Below are positions 47,100 to 58,920 of a stretch of DNA of 64,000 bases, piece after piece (within the stretch, counting starts at the first letter, position 1; the number at the start of each line of letters is the position of its first letter). The notes beneath the pieces were generated by a model. The model searched no databases, was not told the DNA's origin, and saw only the letters and a list, made by a program, of their open reading frames with translations. The translations under genes were made by a program, and so were the position numbers. The DNA is from Cristatella mucedo (Eukaryota > Bryozoa > Phylactolaemata > Cristatellidae): contig WPIO01000022.1 of assembly GCA_009760855.2 (NCBI GenBank), forward strand, positions 4,259,501 through 4,323,500. Direction: 5' to 3'.

Positions 47100-47146
47100 G
47101 ACGACGCTGCAGAGCGCGAATCGACGTCGCGCTCTGCAGCGTCGTC
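47100..47146. repeat. Perfect 20 bp hairpin, loop of 7
   Basis: The left arm is GACGACGCTGCAGAGCGCGA, the loop ATCGACG, and the right arm the exact complement. It lies in CpG-rich DNA. Confidence 0.9.
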
Positions 47147-47789
47147 GCCGCGCGGCGCCCCCCTCACGCAGCTCGCAGGCAGAGGCGTTGCATAGAGCGA
47201 CGAGGATGTGTAACGGTAGTAGTCAAGCCTGACGCCGAGCTCTAACCACCCTTACATAAGCTCCACCTGTTCGCGCGCCGCCGCCGCCGCCGCCGCTGCT
47301 TGCGCGGGCGCGCGCGCCTCTCGCTGCTGCTGCGGTCTGATGGAGGGAAGCCGGGCCTTCGCGCTGTCAACAGCCAATCGATGGCCTCGCCAGTTCGGAC
47401 TCGTGCAGTTGTGGACTCCGCCAAGGTCAATCGGCCGTGCTTTTTCGGTGAGCTTTTCCTGCAGCGGCGCAGTTTTTCGCTGCGTCTGCAGCTTCGCGAG
47501 CGCATGACCGTAATAGCTGCCATTACTCAAATTACCGTAGCGTCTGCAGGCGAGGGTGCCAGGAGCTTCCTGTAAATACCAATTAAGTGAAATTAGCTCT
47601 GCCTGCAGGCCAGCTGCGCCGATCGCGAGTTGCCGAAAGGGACCACTTGAACTCTCTCGGGCTGCTTTGAATTCGTTTTCCCCAATCCCAGCGGCGGATG
47701 CTGCGGGATGCAAATAAGCGCACATTTATATGTCCTTCCAATGACGGTCATCGTACGATAATACGCGGGTATGAAAACAGTAGTCGACG
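47147..47789. other. Intergenic, no gene supported
   Basis: GC-rich at first, then neutral. (GCC)n lies near 47278-47296. No domain-bearing ORF. Confidence 0.4.
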
Positions 47790-47935
47790 GTCTCAGTAAT
47801 AATAATAAAAATAATACATTTGATAAAGCGACCTAAGAGAACTCAATCTCTTTCTAGGCGCTTCACATCTGCTGCAAAGGGAAGCTCGATCGAATGGTTA
47901 GTGGTAGCATGCCCAATAAACGACAAGCATATCGT
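47790..47935 (-). mobile_element. LINE-B 3' UTR and complete tail (minus)
   Basis: The reverse complement reads GGGCATGCTACCACTAACCA, CGATCGAGCTTCCCTTTGCA, GAAGCGCCTAGAAAGAGATT, TTCTCTTAGGTCGCTTTATC and an ATTATTTTTATTATT end. It is nearly colinear with 45115-45235. Confidence 0.85.
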
Positions 47936-48428
47936 CCGGTTAACTCGTGGCCGTGGCACGGTTGGAGAAGCCCTGGAAAGCCAACGCGACTTCAGAGAGG
48001 TTGACTGCCCACCTATACAAGACCGCTTGTCGCATGCAGATGAAAGCACGCATCCCGGAGCTGTATGGACAGAGACGATTAAACCCGGTGGAGCTTTGTT
48101 CGCGATGGTACGGCTCTACACCTGGCAGGCATAATTATCTGCATTCTTTACGAAAATGGAGATCTGTGCTGTTTGTCAGCAAGCGACGACCGCCCCAACA
48201 GAGGTCAGCCAGGCCACTGCTGAATGCTACCTCGGTTGCCGACAACGTGCTGATAGCACGTCAATGTCCAACGATGGCATCTGGACGGCTTCGAGATCTC
48301 ATTTGGGTTAACGGTCATCTGGAGCACCGCACCTCAGCACAGTATCGAGATTTCCTCTGGTCTGCTTCTGGATGTTTGCCAGCTGCTGACGTCTCGCTTG
48401 AAGCACTTGCATGCCCTGCCTCACCCCA

Positions 48429-48695
48429 TGTCACGTGATGCTCGTCACGTGACATGCGTCACATGACGAGCACCTTGTGACAACGCATCACGTGACGCGA
48501 AACACACGACGAGCATCACGTGACGCGAAACGCACGACGAGCATCACGTGACGAGCATCACATGACGAGCATCACGTGACGAGCATCGCGTGACGAGCAT
48601 CGCATGACGAGCATCACGTGACGAGCATCGCGTGACGAGCATCACGTGACGAACATCACGGGATGAGCATCACGGGATGAACATCTCGTGATGCA
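48429..48695. repeat. Minisatellite of GAGCATCACGTGAC units with E-box cores
   Basis: A unit of about 14 bp, GAGCATCACGTGAC, is repeated through this stretch with some longer or variant units (ACGCGAAACACACGAC). I count eight perfect CACGTG hexamers. Variant cores are CACATG, CGCGTG, CGCATG and CACGGG. Most perfect cores sit in (A/G)TCACGTGA, the consensus of bHLH-leucine zipper factors (USF, MITF/TFE, Myc/Max). Whether any factor binds is unknown. Confidence 0.9.
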
Positions 48696-49464
48696 GACTG
48701 CACAAGCCCAGGCAATCATCCAGTTGCAGAAGCCCCTGTTCGAGAAAGCACATGTGGCTGCAAGACAATCGCTTATGGTTCGATCGGCAGCAGTAGCATG
48801 GCAAGATATCTCATCCTGCCCACAATTACTGCTGCTTGATAAAGTCGATAGATTTCGATCACTTGGCTACTGAAGACAGGCGATCTATGCCCCCAAGTAT
48901 CTCCACATGAGACATTGACTGACCCACTGATGTACAGTGAACGACCTCTCTCGGAGGTGAGGGGCGATTGCTCGGGTCATGCTCTCACTGGCTGCCTCGG
49001 TTGCCTTTGTGGTGGGAAAAGAATCCTTTCCTCGTGGCAGCAAGTTCGCAGACTCAAATCTTGGACGATGATGCAATTACACTGAGTACTAACAGTGTAT
49101 TTAGAGCAGCACCCTCGAACCCATCGCCAGCGAGTTGGCCCAGCGAGTTGGCCAGGTAGGCCAGTCGCTAGTTGGAGCTCCAGGACCCGATCGGGCCAAG
49201 CCGAGCCAGGCCAGCATCGGTGGAAGGGAGCTGGTGGTGGGGTGGGCGATCTAATGATTCCTTGATGCTCCTGGTGCCTCACTCCGCCAGGTGCTGCATG
49301 GATCAGGCCAAGCCAGCAGAATCAGCAATGCACCTGCCACCCGAGCACGGGGGAGAAGCAGCACTGCTGCTGCTGCTAGTGCTGCTGGTGGTGGTGGTTG
49401 GTGGTGGTAGTGCTTCGATGGCTTGCAGGACGGCAGCCGAAACTCGCGATGTGGTGAGAGAGAG

Positions 49465-49559
<95 letters not shown>

Positions 49560-50849
49560 AGATAGCTCCGGGTCGCGGTCGGTACGAGCAAGCAGAGGAC
49601 TACAGGTGCCCTCGGGTGGCATTCCCAAAAGGCCAATCAGCTGTTCCCACCGAGCGCTTGGGATGAAGCTCCCTGATCGCCAGATGTTGCTGACACGCAG
49701 CGCAGCCAGCGTGTCACACCATTATGCTGCAAATCCGGCTGCTGACACTCAGGGAAGCTCATCGACTGCCAAAGCCCGAGGTCTGCTAAAGTCGAGCTTC
49801 GTGGCTCGTCGGTACACTTTGCCAGCTGTAGCTAATGCCACCTAGCCACGGAGCCTAGCTGCATCGTGAATGCGAATGGCACACTGATGCATGTAGCTGC
49901 CGAACGGACCGTTCGGGCAGGCCTCTTTGGCCTCCGACTCATCCAGCGCTCGTTAGTTCCTACTCGCTTGCCTTCTGCTCCATCCGTTGTTTGAACTCAG
50001 AGAAGCCTCCGAGGACCCACGAACCAAGCCTCTGAAGCCCAGAGCACACACGGCACACCGCCGGCGTTCCGATAGATTCGAATGCTGCAGACTGTTGTCT
50101 CTAGCTGTTTATTTTCACGGCGAGCACGATTCGACTTGGAGAAAGACTTGAAAAAAATTAAGAGTCTCTTCACTGCATGCATAGCTTACGGCCTCTCCGT
50201 AGGCTTAAATGCTTCGTAGCAGACAGAATCGAAAGATTTACGTTGTCAATCAAAGGCGTTTTCGCGACTAAATACTCCTAGCAATGCAGGTACTTTATGA
50301 GTTTACAATCTCGAGCTGAAATCATCTCCTTCTGCAGTGCCCTATCTCAACTGCAGTACTTCAACATATGTTGAAGAGCTATGTATAAATTCATACTCAT
50401 CTGCTGCGCATAGATTGACATGTCAAATTGACCATATTAACAGGATAGATTAAAAGATTTTGGAGAACACATTTTAATGAGTGGCTGAAGTTATAGACAT
50501 ATATAACTTACGCCTAACTTATATATATATATATATATGTGCACACCCAAAAACAGTGGTGGCAGAGCCAGGATTTTCATCTTGGGGAGGGGCGAGACCT
50601 GCAGAGCTAGGTTAGCTTTATTTAGGGGCCCGAAGACCCAAAAGATTTTCATGTGGGCATGGCTGGACCTACCTGCAATTACTGTACAATTATTTCGCAA
50701 AATCATAATAATAGTGGACACGAGCTCGGTGGTTGTTGCTCATCGAGTCGAATTCAGACGTAATGTTGTAATGCAGCCGTTGGCTAAGACCGACGGGCAT
50801 TTATACCTGCATGTAAGTATATTGATTTATCAAAACCTGTATGCATGCA
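48696..50849. other. Intergenic, no gene supported
   Basis: It holds (TGC)n near 49363-49378 and the CT microsatellite at 49468-49557. No recognised gene or transposon copy. Confidence 0.45.
49468..49557. repeat. (CT)n microsatellite
   Basis: About 45 uninterrupted CT units. Confidence 0.95.
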
Positions 50850-51560
50850 TGTGTATATCTCTGTCTGTGTCTCCACATAGCCACAAAGACTATTTTAGTA
50901 TTACACACGAGAGCTTTGTATAGCACGCTCATAGCCTAAGCGACTTGCGGTATGCTTTTAGTAGCCAACAGACTTCATCTCACGCAACAAAGAGAAAGTG
51001 AGAAGCATAGCAGAGTCAGGAGAGCAGTTAAGGTAGTGAGTAGCATGGACGTAGCAGCTCAATGTGGCTGGAAAGAAGGTGCCATAGTCAGCAGCAGGAG
51101 GTAGTTATCGTTGTGTAAGAATCGTGAAAGTGAGTTCCACAGTCTCGGACATGCAGAGCACAAGCTTCTGTCGGCAACGGTCTTTAGGCAGAGGGATGGA
51201 ACAGCTAGTTTATTGTCCACACAGAACACGTGGGCACGAAGAGGCTGGAACTATTGCAGCAGTTCAGCTGGGTATGAAGGGGCCAAGCTGCGGCAGGCCT
51301 TGTTGGTTAGCCTAAGAGCTTTGCTCTGTATCCATTATTCAATCGGCAGCCATCCAAGCTCTTTCAGCATTTTAAAACCCATGGGATATGTAAACTAGCC
51401 TTCAGGCCACAGTAATTGCCAGCTGCAGTGGCCTAGTGGCTTTTTTTGGTAGCCCAGCCAAAGGTGAATCGCAATAATCTAGCCAAGACAGAACGAAGGA
51501 GCTAGCTGAATTCTTTGCAAGCCACCGTGGAAGACAGTTCCTAATCCTAGATAGGGATAT
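50850..51560 (-). mobile_element. LINE-A copy 4 (minus), RT C-terminus and 3' UTR
   Basis: The reverse complement of 51550-51420 reads RIRNCLPRWLAKNSASSFVL then SWLDYCDSPLAGLPKKATRP, matching the LINE-A RT end. The 3' UTR continues to about 50865 with AAAGCATACCGCAAGTCGCT and CTTTGTGGCTATGTGGAGAC. It has no SINE insertion at the position used in copies 1 and 2. Confidence 0.85.
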
Positions 51561-52020
51561 GGCGCTATTTGGTATCAACAAAATGCAGTACATTCTGTTG
51601 GAATCCACAATGCAGGGCTCAATCCGTGCCGTTTTGTCGTGGCAGAATTGAGTTACGGTCAAATATTGATCTAAGAAGCAGACGAACTTTCAAAGCACTA
51701 ATATAGCCCCGTGGGCTGCCACTATCTGCACACCTTCTACAACGATTGGCATATACATTTCTTCTCAGGATTGTGCCGTTTGTGGCAGCCAAGTGCCTCG
51801 CCATTCTAAATTGTCGAAGTACCGGATACCTTGCGATAGTATCGGTAAGACGTGGCAGAAGAAGACAAGGAGAGAGCTGCTGTTCTGTGCTGCTCTGGGT
51901 GCACCCGGTCTGATACATCCGTGCTTGGCACTGGCATGCTCGCGGCCAGAGCAGTGAGTGGGAGAGTCGTTGCTAGAAAATCTACTGGTGAAAGAGTCCG
52001 GAGTAGAGACTGCTGCTCTA
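51561..52020 (-). mobile_element. Probable upstream ORF part of LINE-A copy 4
   Basis: Directly joined to copy 4 on the minus strand is an open stretch reading PVLRQFRMARHLAATNGTIL, RRNVYANRCRRCADSGSPRG and ALKVRLLLRSIFDRN. It lies on the 5' side of the element, but no endonuclease or RT motif separates it from the RT C-terminus. The simplest reading is that an internal deletion fused the element's 5' ORF region to its RT end. The domain is unidentified. Confidence 0.5.
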
Positions 52021-52021
52021 G

Positions 52022-52515
52022 ATGCAGGATACAGAGCAAAGTTCTTATGCTGACCCACAAGGCCCGCCACGGCTTGGCTCCTTCGTACCTAGCTGAACTG
52101 CTGCATCAGTTTCAGCCTGTACGCGCCCTCAGGTCCTGTGTGGACAATAAATTAGCTGTCCCATTCCTCCGCTTAAAGACAGTTGGTGACAGAAGCTTTA
52201 GCTCTGCAGATCCTAGGCTGTGGAACTCGCTTCCACAATTCTTACGCAACGACATCTACTCTCCAACTGCCGACTATGGCACATCTTTTTCAGCGGTCCT
52301 GAACTGCTACTTCTATGCTACTCACTACCTCAACTGCTCTCCTAACTCTGCTATGCTTCCCACTTTCTCTTTGTTGCGTGAGACGAAGTCTGATGGCTAC
52401 CGAATGCGTACCGAAAGCCGCTTAGGCTGTGAGTACGCTATACAAAACTCTCCTGCGTAACGCCCACATGGTCTTTATGACTTTGTGGATTTACTGACTG
52501 AGATACAAGAACAAC
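52022..52515 (+). mobile_element. LINE-A copy 5, RT C-terminus and 3' end
   Basis: It reads SKVLMLTHKARHGLAPSYLA, ELLHQFQPVRALRSCVDNKL, LRLKTVGDRSFSSADPRLWN and then the 3' UTR to TGACTGAGATACAAGAACAA. It is placed head to head with copy 4. The coding part keeps an open frame over about 135 codons. Confidence 0.85.
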
Positions 52516-53962
52516 AACAACCTTCCTGCCAGCCAACCCTGCTGAGTCAGATATAAAGCTGCCAGTCTCGCTGAAATCTGTCATCAGCATGTCACCTCGG
52601 CAACTAGCAACTGGACTGGACATCAGCATTTGGAAGAGGCCATTCTATGCTTTTCGTCGGTTGGTCACTTTGCGATGTTTTTGCTTTGGTGCACACGTTC
52701 GCGGGTAGGTAGTACCTCACGATGCAGCATGACGCAAGAGGAGCACGGGCTTCACTTCTTTCTAGCTTGAGCGAGGCGGAAATGCACGCTACCTGTGCAC
52801 AGCAGCCAGCTCAATGCCCAGCGGGCATAGCAATATCCGATATCGGGAAGAACTCTCGGTTGGGACCGAGTGTTTAGGTGTGGCTTTCACCATGTCAGCC
52901 AGCCCATAAGACCCGTTACTTGTATCGGTTTGCAAAAAGATTGGTACCACCATGAAAGCAGATTCGTCACCAGAAGCACGATTACACCAGCAGGTGACAC
53001 AATCGAAACTTGACTCTTGATTGGTGGCAAGCTATTACCGAGGCCAACTTTAAAGATAAAGGACGAGGTTGAAGGACATAAGCTAGCATCATCATCGTCC
53101 GATCAGGTGTGCAGCTGTAGGCAACGCATAACACAATTAGTTTTACCAAATCAGCCATAATGTCAGCATGTTCTCACGATGCTTCCAAAATTAAGTTACA
53201 CACAGCAAAAAGAGAGAGAGAGAGAGAGAGAGCAGACGACACGACATGGGATAGACATGTAGGCATTCGGGCGCGCATATTTAAGTAAAGAAAACGGCCA
53301 GTGCGAGCTCAAATTCTCGGCAAGGTTTGACTCGGAGCTTCTGCTCGATCGATGAATGAAGAGAAGATGAAGAGAACCATGTCCATCACGTGTTGTGTCG
53401 TCTGCTCTTTCTCTTTTTCTGTGTGCAAATCAATTTTGGGAGCGTCGTGAGAAAAGCTAGCTCAGATGCTGCTGCATCTCGATTTCCGAGGGCGATAAGT
53501 GGACAGGTGTGATCGGGAACGTTTCGAACCTCAGCTGTTTTGTCGGAAAATCAAAAAGTTTGTTGAGCTGCCTGGCTGCTTAGCTGCCAAGTTTGTCTCG
53601 CGAGAGCATTAGCGAAATCTAACGACCCAGTGCATTCTCACTAGCCCTTACATGAGGCTGATTAAGGCATGCTTAAGCAACTGTGTTTGAGACTAGATCG
53701 GACGAGATTTTGTGAGTCAAGCAAAAATCGCAGCGACGATTTTTCGATTGCGTGTCTTTGCCACCGACCTGATGGCTGGTCGCTATGTGCTAGCTGAAAT
53801 AAAGGCCGTGCCTACTCGCATCCATATTTGGCAGACCATTCTCTAGTCTGGAACAAAAGCAGGTACAGATCCAGCATATCTGGGCAGTGTTGATTTGCCT
53901 GTCGTTGCTTTTTGCAAGCATTGCTGCTCTAAAGCCTATTGAAGCCTCCTAGTCTGTTAATG
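52516..53962. other. Intergenic, no gene supported
   Basis: It has a short (GA)n at 53211-53232. No other recognisable feature. Confidence 0.45.
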
Positions 53963-55372
53963 ACCGGTCTGGCAGACGAGCCGCTGGAGTGGCTTAAATC
54001 GTACTTGTCTGATCGTGTTCAATCCATGTCGCGTGGGGGTCATGTCTCACTCGTACGAGACGGGTCACCTGTGAAGTCCCTCAAGGGTCCGTCCTCGGTC
54101 CCTTGCTGTTCTCCATTAATACTCAAACTCTGGGAAAAGTGATTAAGGTCCATGGAATAGGATATCACTTTTATGCTGACGATACTCAGCTGTATTTGTC
54201 ATTCAAACCGTCGGAATCTGCTGCAGCAACTGATAAACTGAATGCTTGCCTTGCCGACATTCGATCCTGGATGTCGGAACATTTCTAGAAACTAAATGAT
54301 GATAAAACCGAACTGCTGCTCATAGGACACCCTAAGTGTGGCTGGATTAACAGGCTTTGCTCTTCTAATAGGTGATGCTGTTGATCAACCACCACCACGT
54401 GCTCGAAGTTTTGGTGTCGTTTTCAACAGCTGCCTAAATTTTAAAAGGTACATTCAGAAGACTGCTTCTACAGCTAACCATCACCTCCGATCCCTATCTA
54501 AGATTAGGAGCTGTCTTCCACAATGGCTTGCAAAAAAATAACTACCTCCTTAGTTCTGATTGGGCTTGATTATTGTAGTTCCCTTTTGGCTGGACTACCA
54601 TACCGAGCTGGTTTGGTACAGCAGTTAAGGAGCTCGCCCGATCAAGGCCTGGCCAAGGCCATGGGCTCGAGCCCTGTGGCATATGTGAAGCGCCTTAAAA
54701 AGAGATTGAGTTCTCTTAGGGCGATATACAAATAAATTATATTTAAATTATATTTACTAAAAAAAGCAGCTGGCCACTACAAATGGCTATGAATATGGCT
54801 GCAAGGCTAGTCTTTAAGTCACAGAGGTTTGAGCACGTGTCTCCTTTGCTAAAAGAGCTAGGATGGCTGTCGGTTGATCAACGGATACAGAGCGAACAAG
54901 CTGAGCCACAAGGCCTGCCACGGCTTGGCTCCATTGTACCCAGCTGAACTGCTTCACCAGTTTCAGCCTCTTCACGCCCTCAGGTCCTGTGTGGACAATA
55001 AAATAGCTGTTCCATTCCTGCGCTTAAAGACCGTTGCCGACAGAAGCTTTAGCTCTGCAGGTCCTAGACTATGGAACTCGCTTCCACAATTCGTAAGCAA
55101 CGACAACTAATCTCCTGCTGCCGACTATGGCTCATCCTTTTCAGCGATCCTGAGCTGCTACTTCCATGCTACTCACTACCTCAACTGCTCTCCTGACTCT
55201 GCTATGCTTCTCACTTTCTCTTTGTTTTGGAAGACTGAATCTGTTGGCTACCTAATGCTTACCGAAAGCCGCCTAGGCTGTGAGTGGGCTACACAAAACT
55301 CTCATTCGTAACACCCAAATAGTCTTTAAGGCTTTGTAGAGTTGCAGACGGAGATACATTACATTACAGCAG
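53963..55372 (+). mobile_element. LINE-A copy 2, with the same SINE and stop codon as copy 1
   Basis: It starts abruptly inside the RT at TCTGGCAGACGAGCCGCTGG. It contains [12 protein letters not shown] (about 54171-54206) and the TAG after SEHF (54286-54288) shared with copy 1. The SINE-2 insertion is at 54601-54754, followed by ELLHQFQPLHALRSCVDNKI and the 3' end GATACATTACATTACAG. By eye it is nearly identical to copy 1 over about 100-870. The sequences following the two 3' ends differ. Confidence 0.9.
54601..54754 (+). mobile_element. SINE-2 inserted in LINE-A copy 2
   Basis: It has the same head (TACCGAGCTGGTTTGGTACA), B box GGGCTCGAGCCC and tail as at 709-863. It is flanked by TACCA and TACTA. 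The identical site and ends show that one insertion event was inherited by both LINE copies. Confidence 0.85.
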
Positions 55373-55816
55373 GTAATACTGAGGGCACAACAGCCGGTGT
55401 CTGAGGTACCGAACCATCCAATGACGAAATCTTTGTCATTAATCAACTCTCAATCGAAACAGCAACTAAAACAGCCTTTGCAGGAATATCTAGTGCTCAC
55501 AGGCATCAGGCAAAGAGGCCATGGAGGTCAGCCTGTACAAGCCTCTTTACTCTTTTGTAATAATGTTCTCAAGCTGGATGCCTGCCGGTTACCACGGTGC
55601 CACCTCCATGTTAATAATCGAATAAGGCCTCTCCCAAAGATGCTTAGAAACCTCTCCTGTCATCGGGACTCGTCCGTGTTACTCTTCTCCCGGCTGCACA
55701 TCCTTTGAGCGATGCTCGTACCAATGCTCGTACCAATGCTCCTCGAGCTCCAGTCCAGGCAGTGCTGCCTTTTGCCTGCTTCCGGAGGACCAGTAGAGAT
55801 TTGTACCAGATATTTA
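55373..55816. other. Spacer between LINE-A copies
   Basis: No gene seen. ATGCTCGTACCA is repeated near 55712-55740. Confidence 0.4.
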
Positions 55817-55945
55817 ATGTAATGTATCTCCGTCTGTAACTCCACCAAGTCATTAAGACCGTGTGGGTGTTACGCAGGAGAGTTTTGTACAGAGCACTAA
55901 CAGCCTAAGCGGCTTTCGGTACGCATTCGGTAGCCAACAGACTAA
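55817..55945 (-). mobile_element. LINE-A 3' end fragment (minus)
   Basis: It starts TAATGTAATGTATCTCCGTC, the complement of the LINE-A 3' terminus, and runs to GCATTCGGTAGCCAACAGAC. Only about 130 bp were kept. Confidence 0.9.
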
Positions 55946-56332
55946 AGCAATACTCCGTGTCACTCGTTTTTCCAATGCGACAGCGGTGAGTACGATCAGT
56001 TACTAGACAACCATAAGACAACGTGGCTGCTTAAAGCAAATCGCAGGAAGCGGATCTGGCGTTGCTGACCGACGACCCTGACCCTGACCCTGAAGAGCAT
56101 CGTGAAAGTCCGTAAGTGAGCCCCCCAGCGCCCAGCGCCCAGCGCCCAGCAGCTGTCCTCTGGTGGAGACCTTCTGGGCCGGAAGGGGCGGGTGCCAGGG
56201 TAAGTCCAGTAGACCCACAGGTGGTAACCTCGTTTCTGATTACTTAGCAGAGCATGCAATGGTGGGGGAAGCAGCATTAGCTAGGTCAAACGAGATGACT
56301 AGTTACCAAACATGGCCCTTGACCTCATACTA
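55946..56332. other. Spacer with short repeats
   Basis: It contains ACCCTG repeated three times (about 56075-56092) and GCGCCCA repeated (about 56128-56150). No gene. Confidence 0.5.
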
Positions 56333-58180
56333 ATGTAATGTATCTCCGTCTGCAACTCTACAAAGCCTTAAAGACTATTTGGGTGTTACGAATGAGAGTT
56401 TTGTGTAGCCCACTCACAGCCTAGGCGGCTTTCGGTACGCATTAGGTAGCCAACAGATTCAGTCTTCCAAAACAAAGAGAAAGTGAGAAGCATAGCAGAG
56501 TCAGGAGAGCAGTTGAGGTAGTGAGTAGCATGGAAGTAGCAGCTCAGGACCGCTGAAAAGGATGAGCCATAGTCGGCAGCAGGAGATTAGTTGTCGTTGC
56601 TTACGAATTGGGGAAGCGAGTTCCATAGTCTAGCCCACGGTCTTTAAGCGCAGGAATGGAACAGCTATTTTATTGTCCACACAGGACCTGAGGGCGTGAA
56701 GAGGCTGAAACTGGTGAAGCAGTTCAGCTGGGTATAATGGAGCCAAGCCATGGCAGGCCTTGTGGCTCAGCTTGTTCGCTCTGTATCCGTTGATCAACCG
56801 ACAGCCATCCTAGCTCTTTTAGCAAAGGAGACACGTGCTCAAACCTCTGTGACCTAAAGACTAGCCTTGCAGCCATATTCATAGCCATTTGTAGTGGCCA
56901 GCTGCTTTATTTGGTAGCCCAGCCAAAAGGGAATTACAATAATTAAGCCGATACAGAACTCAGGAGCTAGTTAAATCTTTTGCAAGCCACTGTGGAAGAC
57001 GGCTCCTAATCTTGGATTGGAATTGGACGTGATGGCTAGCTGAAGAAGCAGTCTTCTGAAGAAAGCTTTTAAAATTGAGGCAGCTGTCGAAAACGACATC
57101 AAAATTTCGAGCACGTGGTGGTAGTCGCACAACAGCATCACCTATTAGAAGAGCAAAGCCTTTTAATCCAGCCATACGCTTATGATGTCCTATGAGCAGC
57201 AGTTCGGTTTTGTAATCATTTAGTTTCAAGAAGTTTTCCGACATCCAGGATCGAATGTCGGCAAGGCAAACATCCAGTTTCTCAGTTGCCGCAGCAGATT
57301 CCGATGGTTTGAATGACAAATACAGCTGAGTATCGTCAGCATAAAAGTGATATCCTATTCCATGGTCCTTAATCACTTTTCCCAGAGGTTGAGTATAGCT
57401 GGAGAACAGCAAGGGACCGAGGACGGTCCCTTGAGGGACTTCACATGTGACCCGTCTCGTGTGTGAGACCTGACCCTAACGCGTTACGGATTGAACTTGA
57501 TCAGACAAGTACGATTTAAACCACGCCAGTGGTTCGTCTGCCAGACCGATCGTTGTTCTCAATCGCTCAAGTAGGACATCGTGATCAATGGTGTCGAAGG
57601 CAGCTGACAGATCTAGCAGAGTTAGGGCAGTGCCATTCCTGTTATCGTTGCCACGCAGAATGCCATTGTTAACACGGAGGAGAACAGTTTCAGTGGAATG
57701 CTACCTCTTGAACCCAGATTGAAATGTTTCTGACATTTCATTCTTGTCAAAATGTTCAACCAGCTGCTTAGCAACAATTTTTTCAAGAATCTTTGACAAG
57801 AAAGAAGGGAAACTGGGCGATAGTGTACAAGGACCTCTGTATCTATTCCAGGCTTTTTAAGTATGGGTCTAACGATTGCCGATTTGAAGGGCTTGGGGAC
57901 GACCCCTTATCCCAAAGAAGCATTAGAAATCTCGGTTATGGCAGGGCCAAGTTGGTAGGCCAGTGAAGACCACAGAGATGATGGTATAGAGTCTTCAGGA
58001 GACGAGCTCTTTTTGCTAGACCTTATTAAGGTAGCCACATTGCATGCAGAAACCTCGGAAAATCTTTTTAAGGTCTATGTTTCTGAATGTTGGCTAACAT
58101 GAAGCATCGATTCCTGCACAGGCCTTGTCTTCAGGGACTTGGATGACGCAGCAGTCCATGGGCTAGACCTTCGGTAATCA
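56333..58180 (-). mobile_element. LINE-A copy 3 (minus), longest RT remnant
   Basis: It begins at the 3' terminus (TAATGTAATGTATCTCCGTC) and extends upstream through RT. In translation order it reads [32 protein letters not shown] (motif A), [35 protein letters not shown] (motif with catalytic DD) and SENFLKLNDYKTELLLIGHH. A 150-codon open frame covers 57412-56960. It is interrupted by a stop near 57700 and a frameshift near 57470. It has no SINE at the position used in copies 1 and 2 and no TAG after the ENF site. The 5' endonuclease part is absent. Confidence 0.92.
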
Positions 58181-58395
58181 CTTAGTCTTCATCGAAATGG
58201 TCATCCGGACCCTATATATCGCCGATTGCACCCCTAGTGCCCGATTGTTGTTACTTATTCGTTCTTGACTCGTGCCGAGGCCAAGCCTGAGGCGTCTCTG
58301 ATGATGGGAGTATTTATGGCTCTGGTAATTCAGAGTCAAAAAATCTTTACCGTCGGCACTGGTTTTGTCGGAGCAATGTGTTGTCTGCTTTATAA
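58181..58395. other. Spacer, nothing recognised
   Basis: The boundary with LINE-A copy 3 is approximate. Confidence 0.3.
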
Positions 58396-58404
58396 CCTCC
58401 CAAA

Positions 58405-58920
58405 ATAGAAGTCTGTGCTACTGAAATAGAAATCCATGTTCCTGAATTTGCCCTAGAATTTTCCGAGACAAATGAGCTTCGGGACAGACTAACAAGAAAA
58501 TTGCATGCCTTGAATAGCTGGGCACGAGACAAGGCATCGATCGTGCAGTTCGCCGAGTTTGACGTAATTGAGATGCCTTCAGGATGGGACAAAAACCGTC
58601 AGTTTTGCATCAGAATCTGCATCAGCTACGGCTCTGTACTAGTCCTCGAGGCATCGAACATGGTTGCAGCGCAAGGGTGCAGGACAGAAAGGAAAACAAC
58701 TGAATCATTGACAGCAATTAGTGAGAAGGATGGAGAAGCTGGGATTGGCAGGGAAAATCAAAGGATCAAAGCTGTTGAGCCAGGTGTGTTCACCAACGAT
58801 CATGTAACAATAATAATAATAAATTTGTTACAGTGCCACCGACCAAAAAATACGTTTTCGATGAGCCTATGCAATTCTTCTACCAATTTTGTGGTGTCGT
58901 GCCCCACGATACGATTCTGA
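58405..58920 (+). CDS. Unassigned ORF or candidate exon
   Basis: After TAACCTCCCAAAATAG the + frame is open and protein-like: KIEVCATEIEIHVPEFALEF, SETNELRDRLTRKLHALNSW, ARDKASIVQFAEFDVIEMPS. The first 80 codons are rich in Glu, Asp and Leu, unlike random sequence here, and they look like an alpha/beta segment. The later part, across ATAATAATAATAA, looks non-coding. I recognise no family. It could be an internal exon of an unseen gene, an ORF fragment of a mobile element, or chance. Confidence 0.25.
   Translation: MEVCATEIEIHVPEFALEFSETNELRDRLTRKLHALNSWARDKASIVQFAEFDVIEMPSGWDKNRQFCIRICISYGSVLVLEASNMVAAQGCRTERKTTESLTAISEKDGEAGIGRENQRIKAVEPGVFTNDHVTIIIINLLQCHRPKNTFSMSLCNSSTNFVVSCPTIRF

Noticed and set aside
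47947-48438. 163-codon ORF ending in the E-box minisatellite
   Set aside because: It starts near a LINE-B UTR, has no domain, and ends in repeat DNA.
48429-48695. CRISPR-like or phage attachment repeat
   Set aside because: Units of about 14 bp are contiguous; this is a minisatellite.
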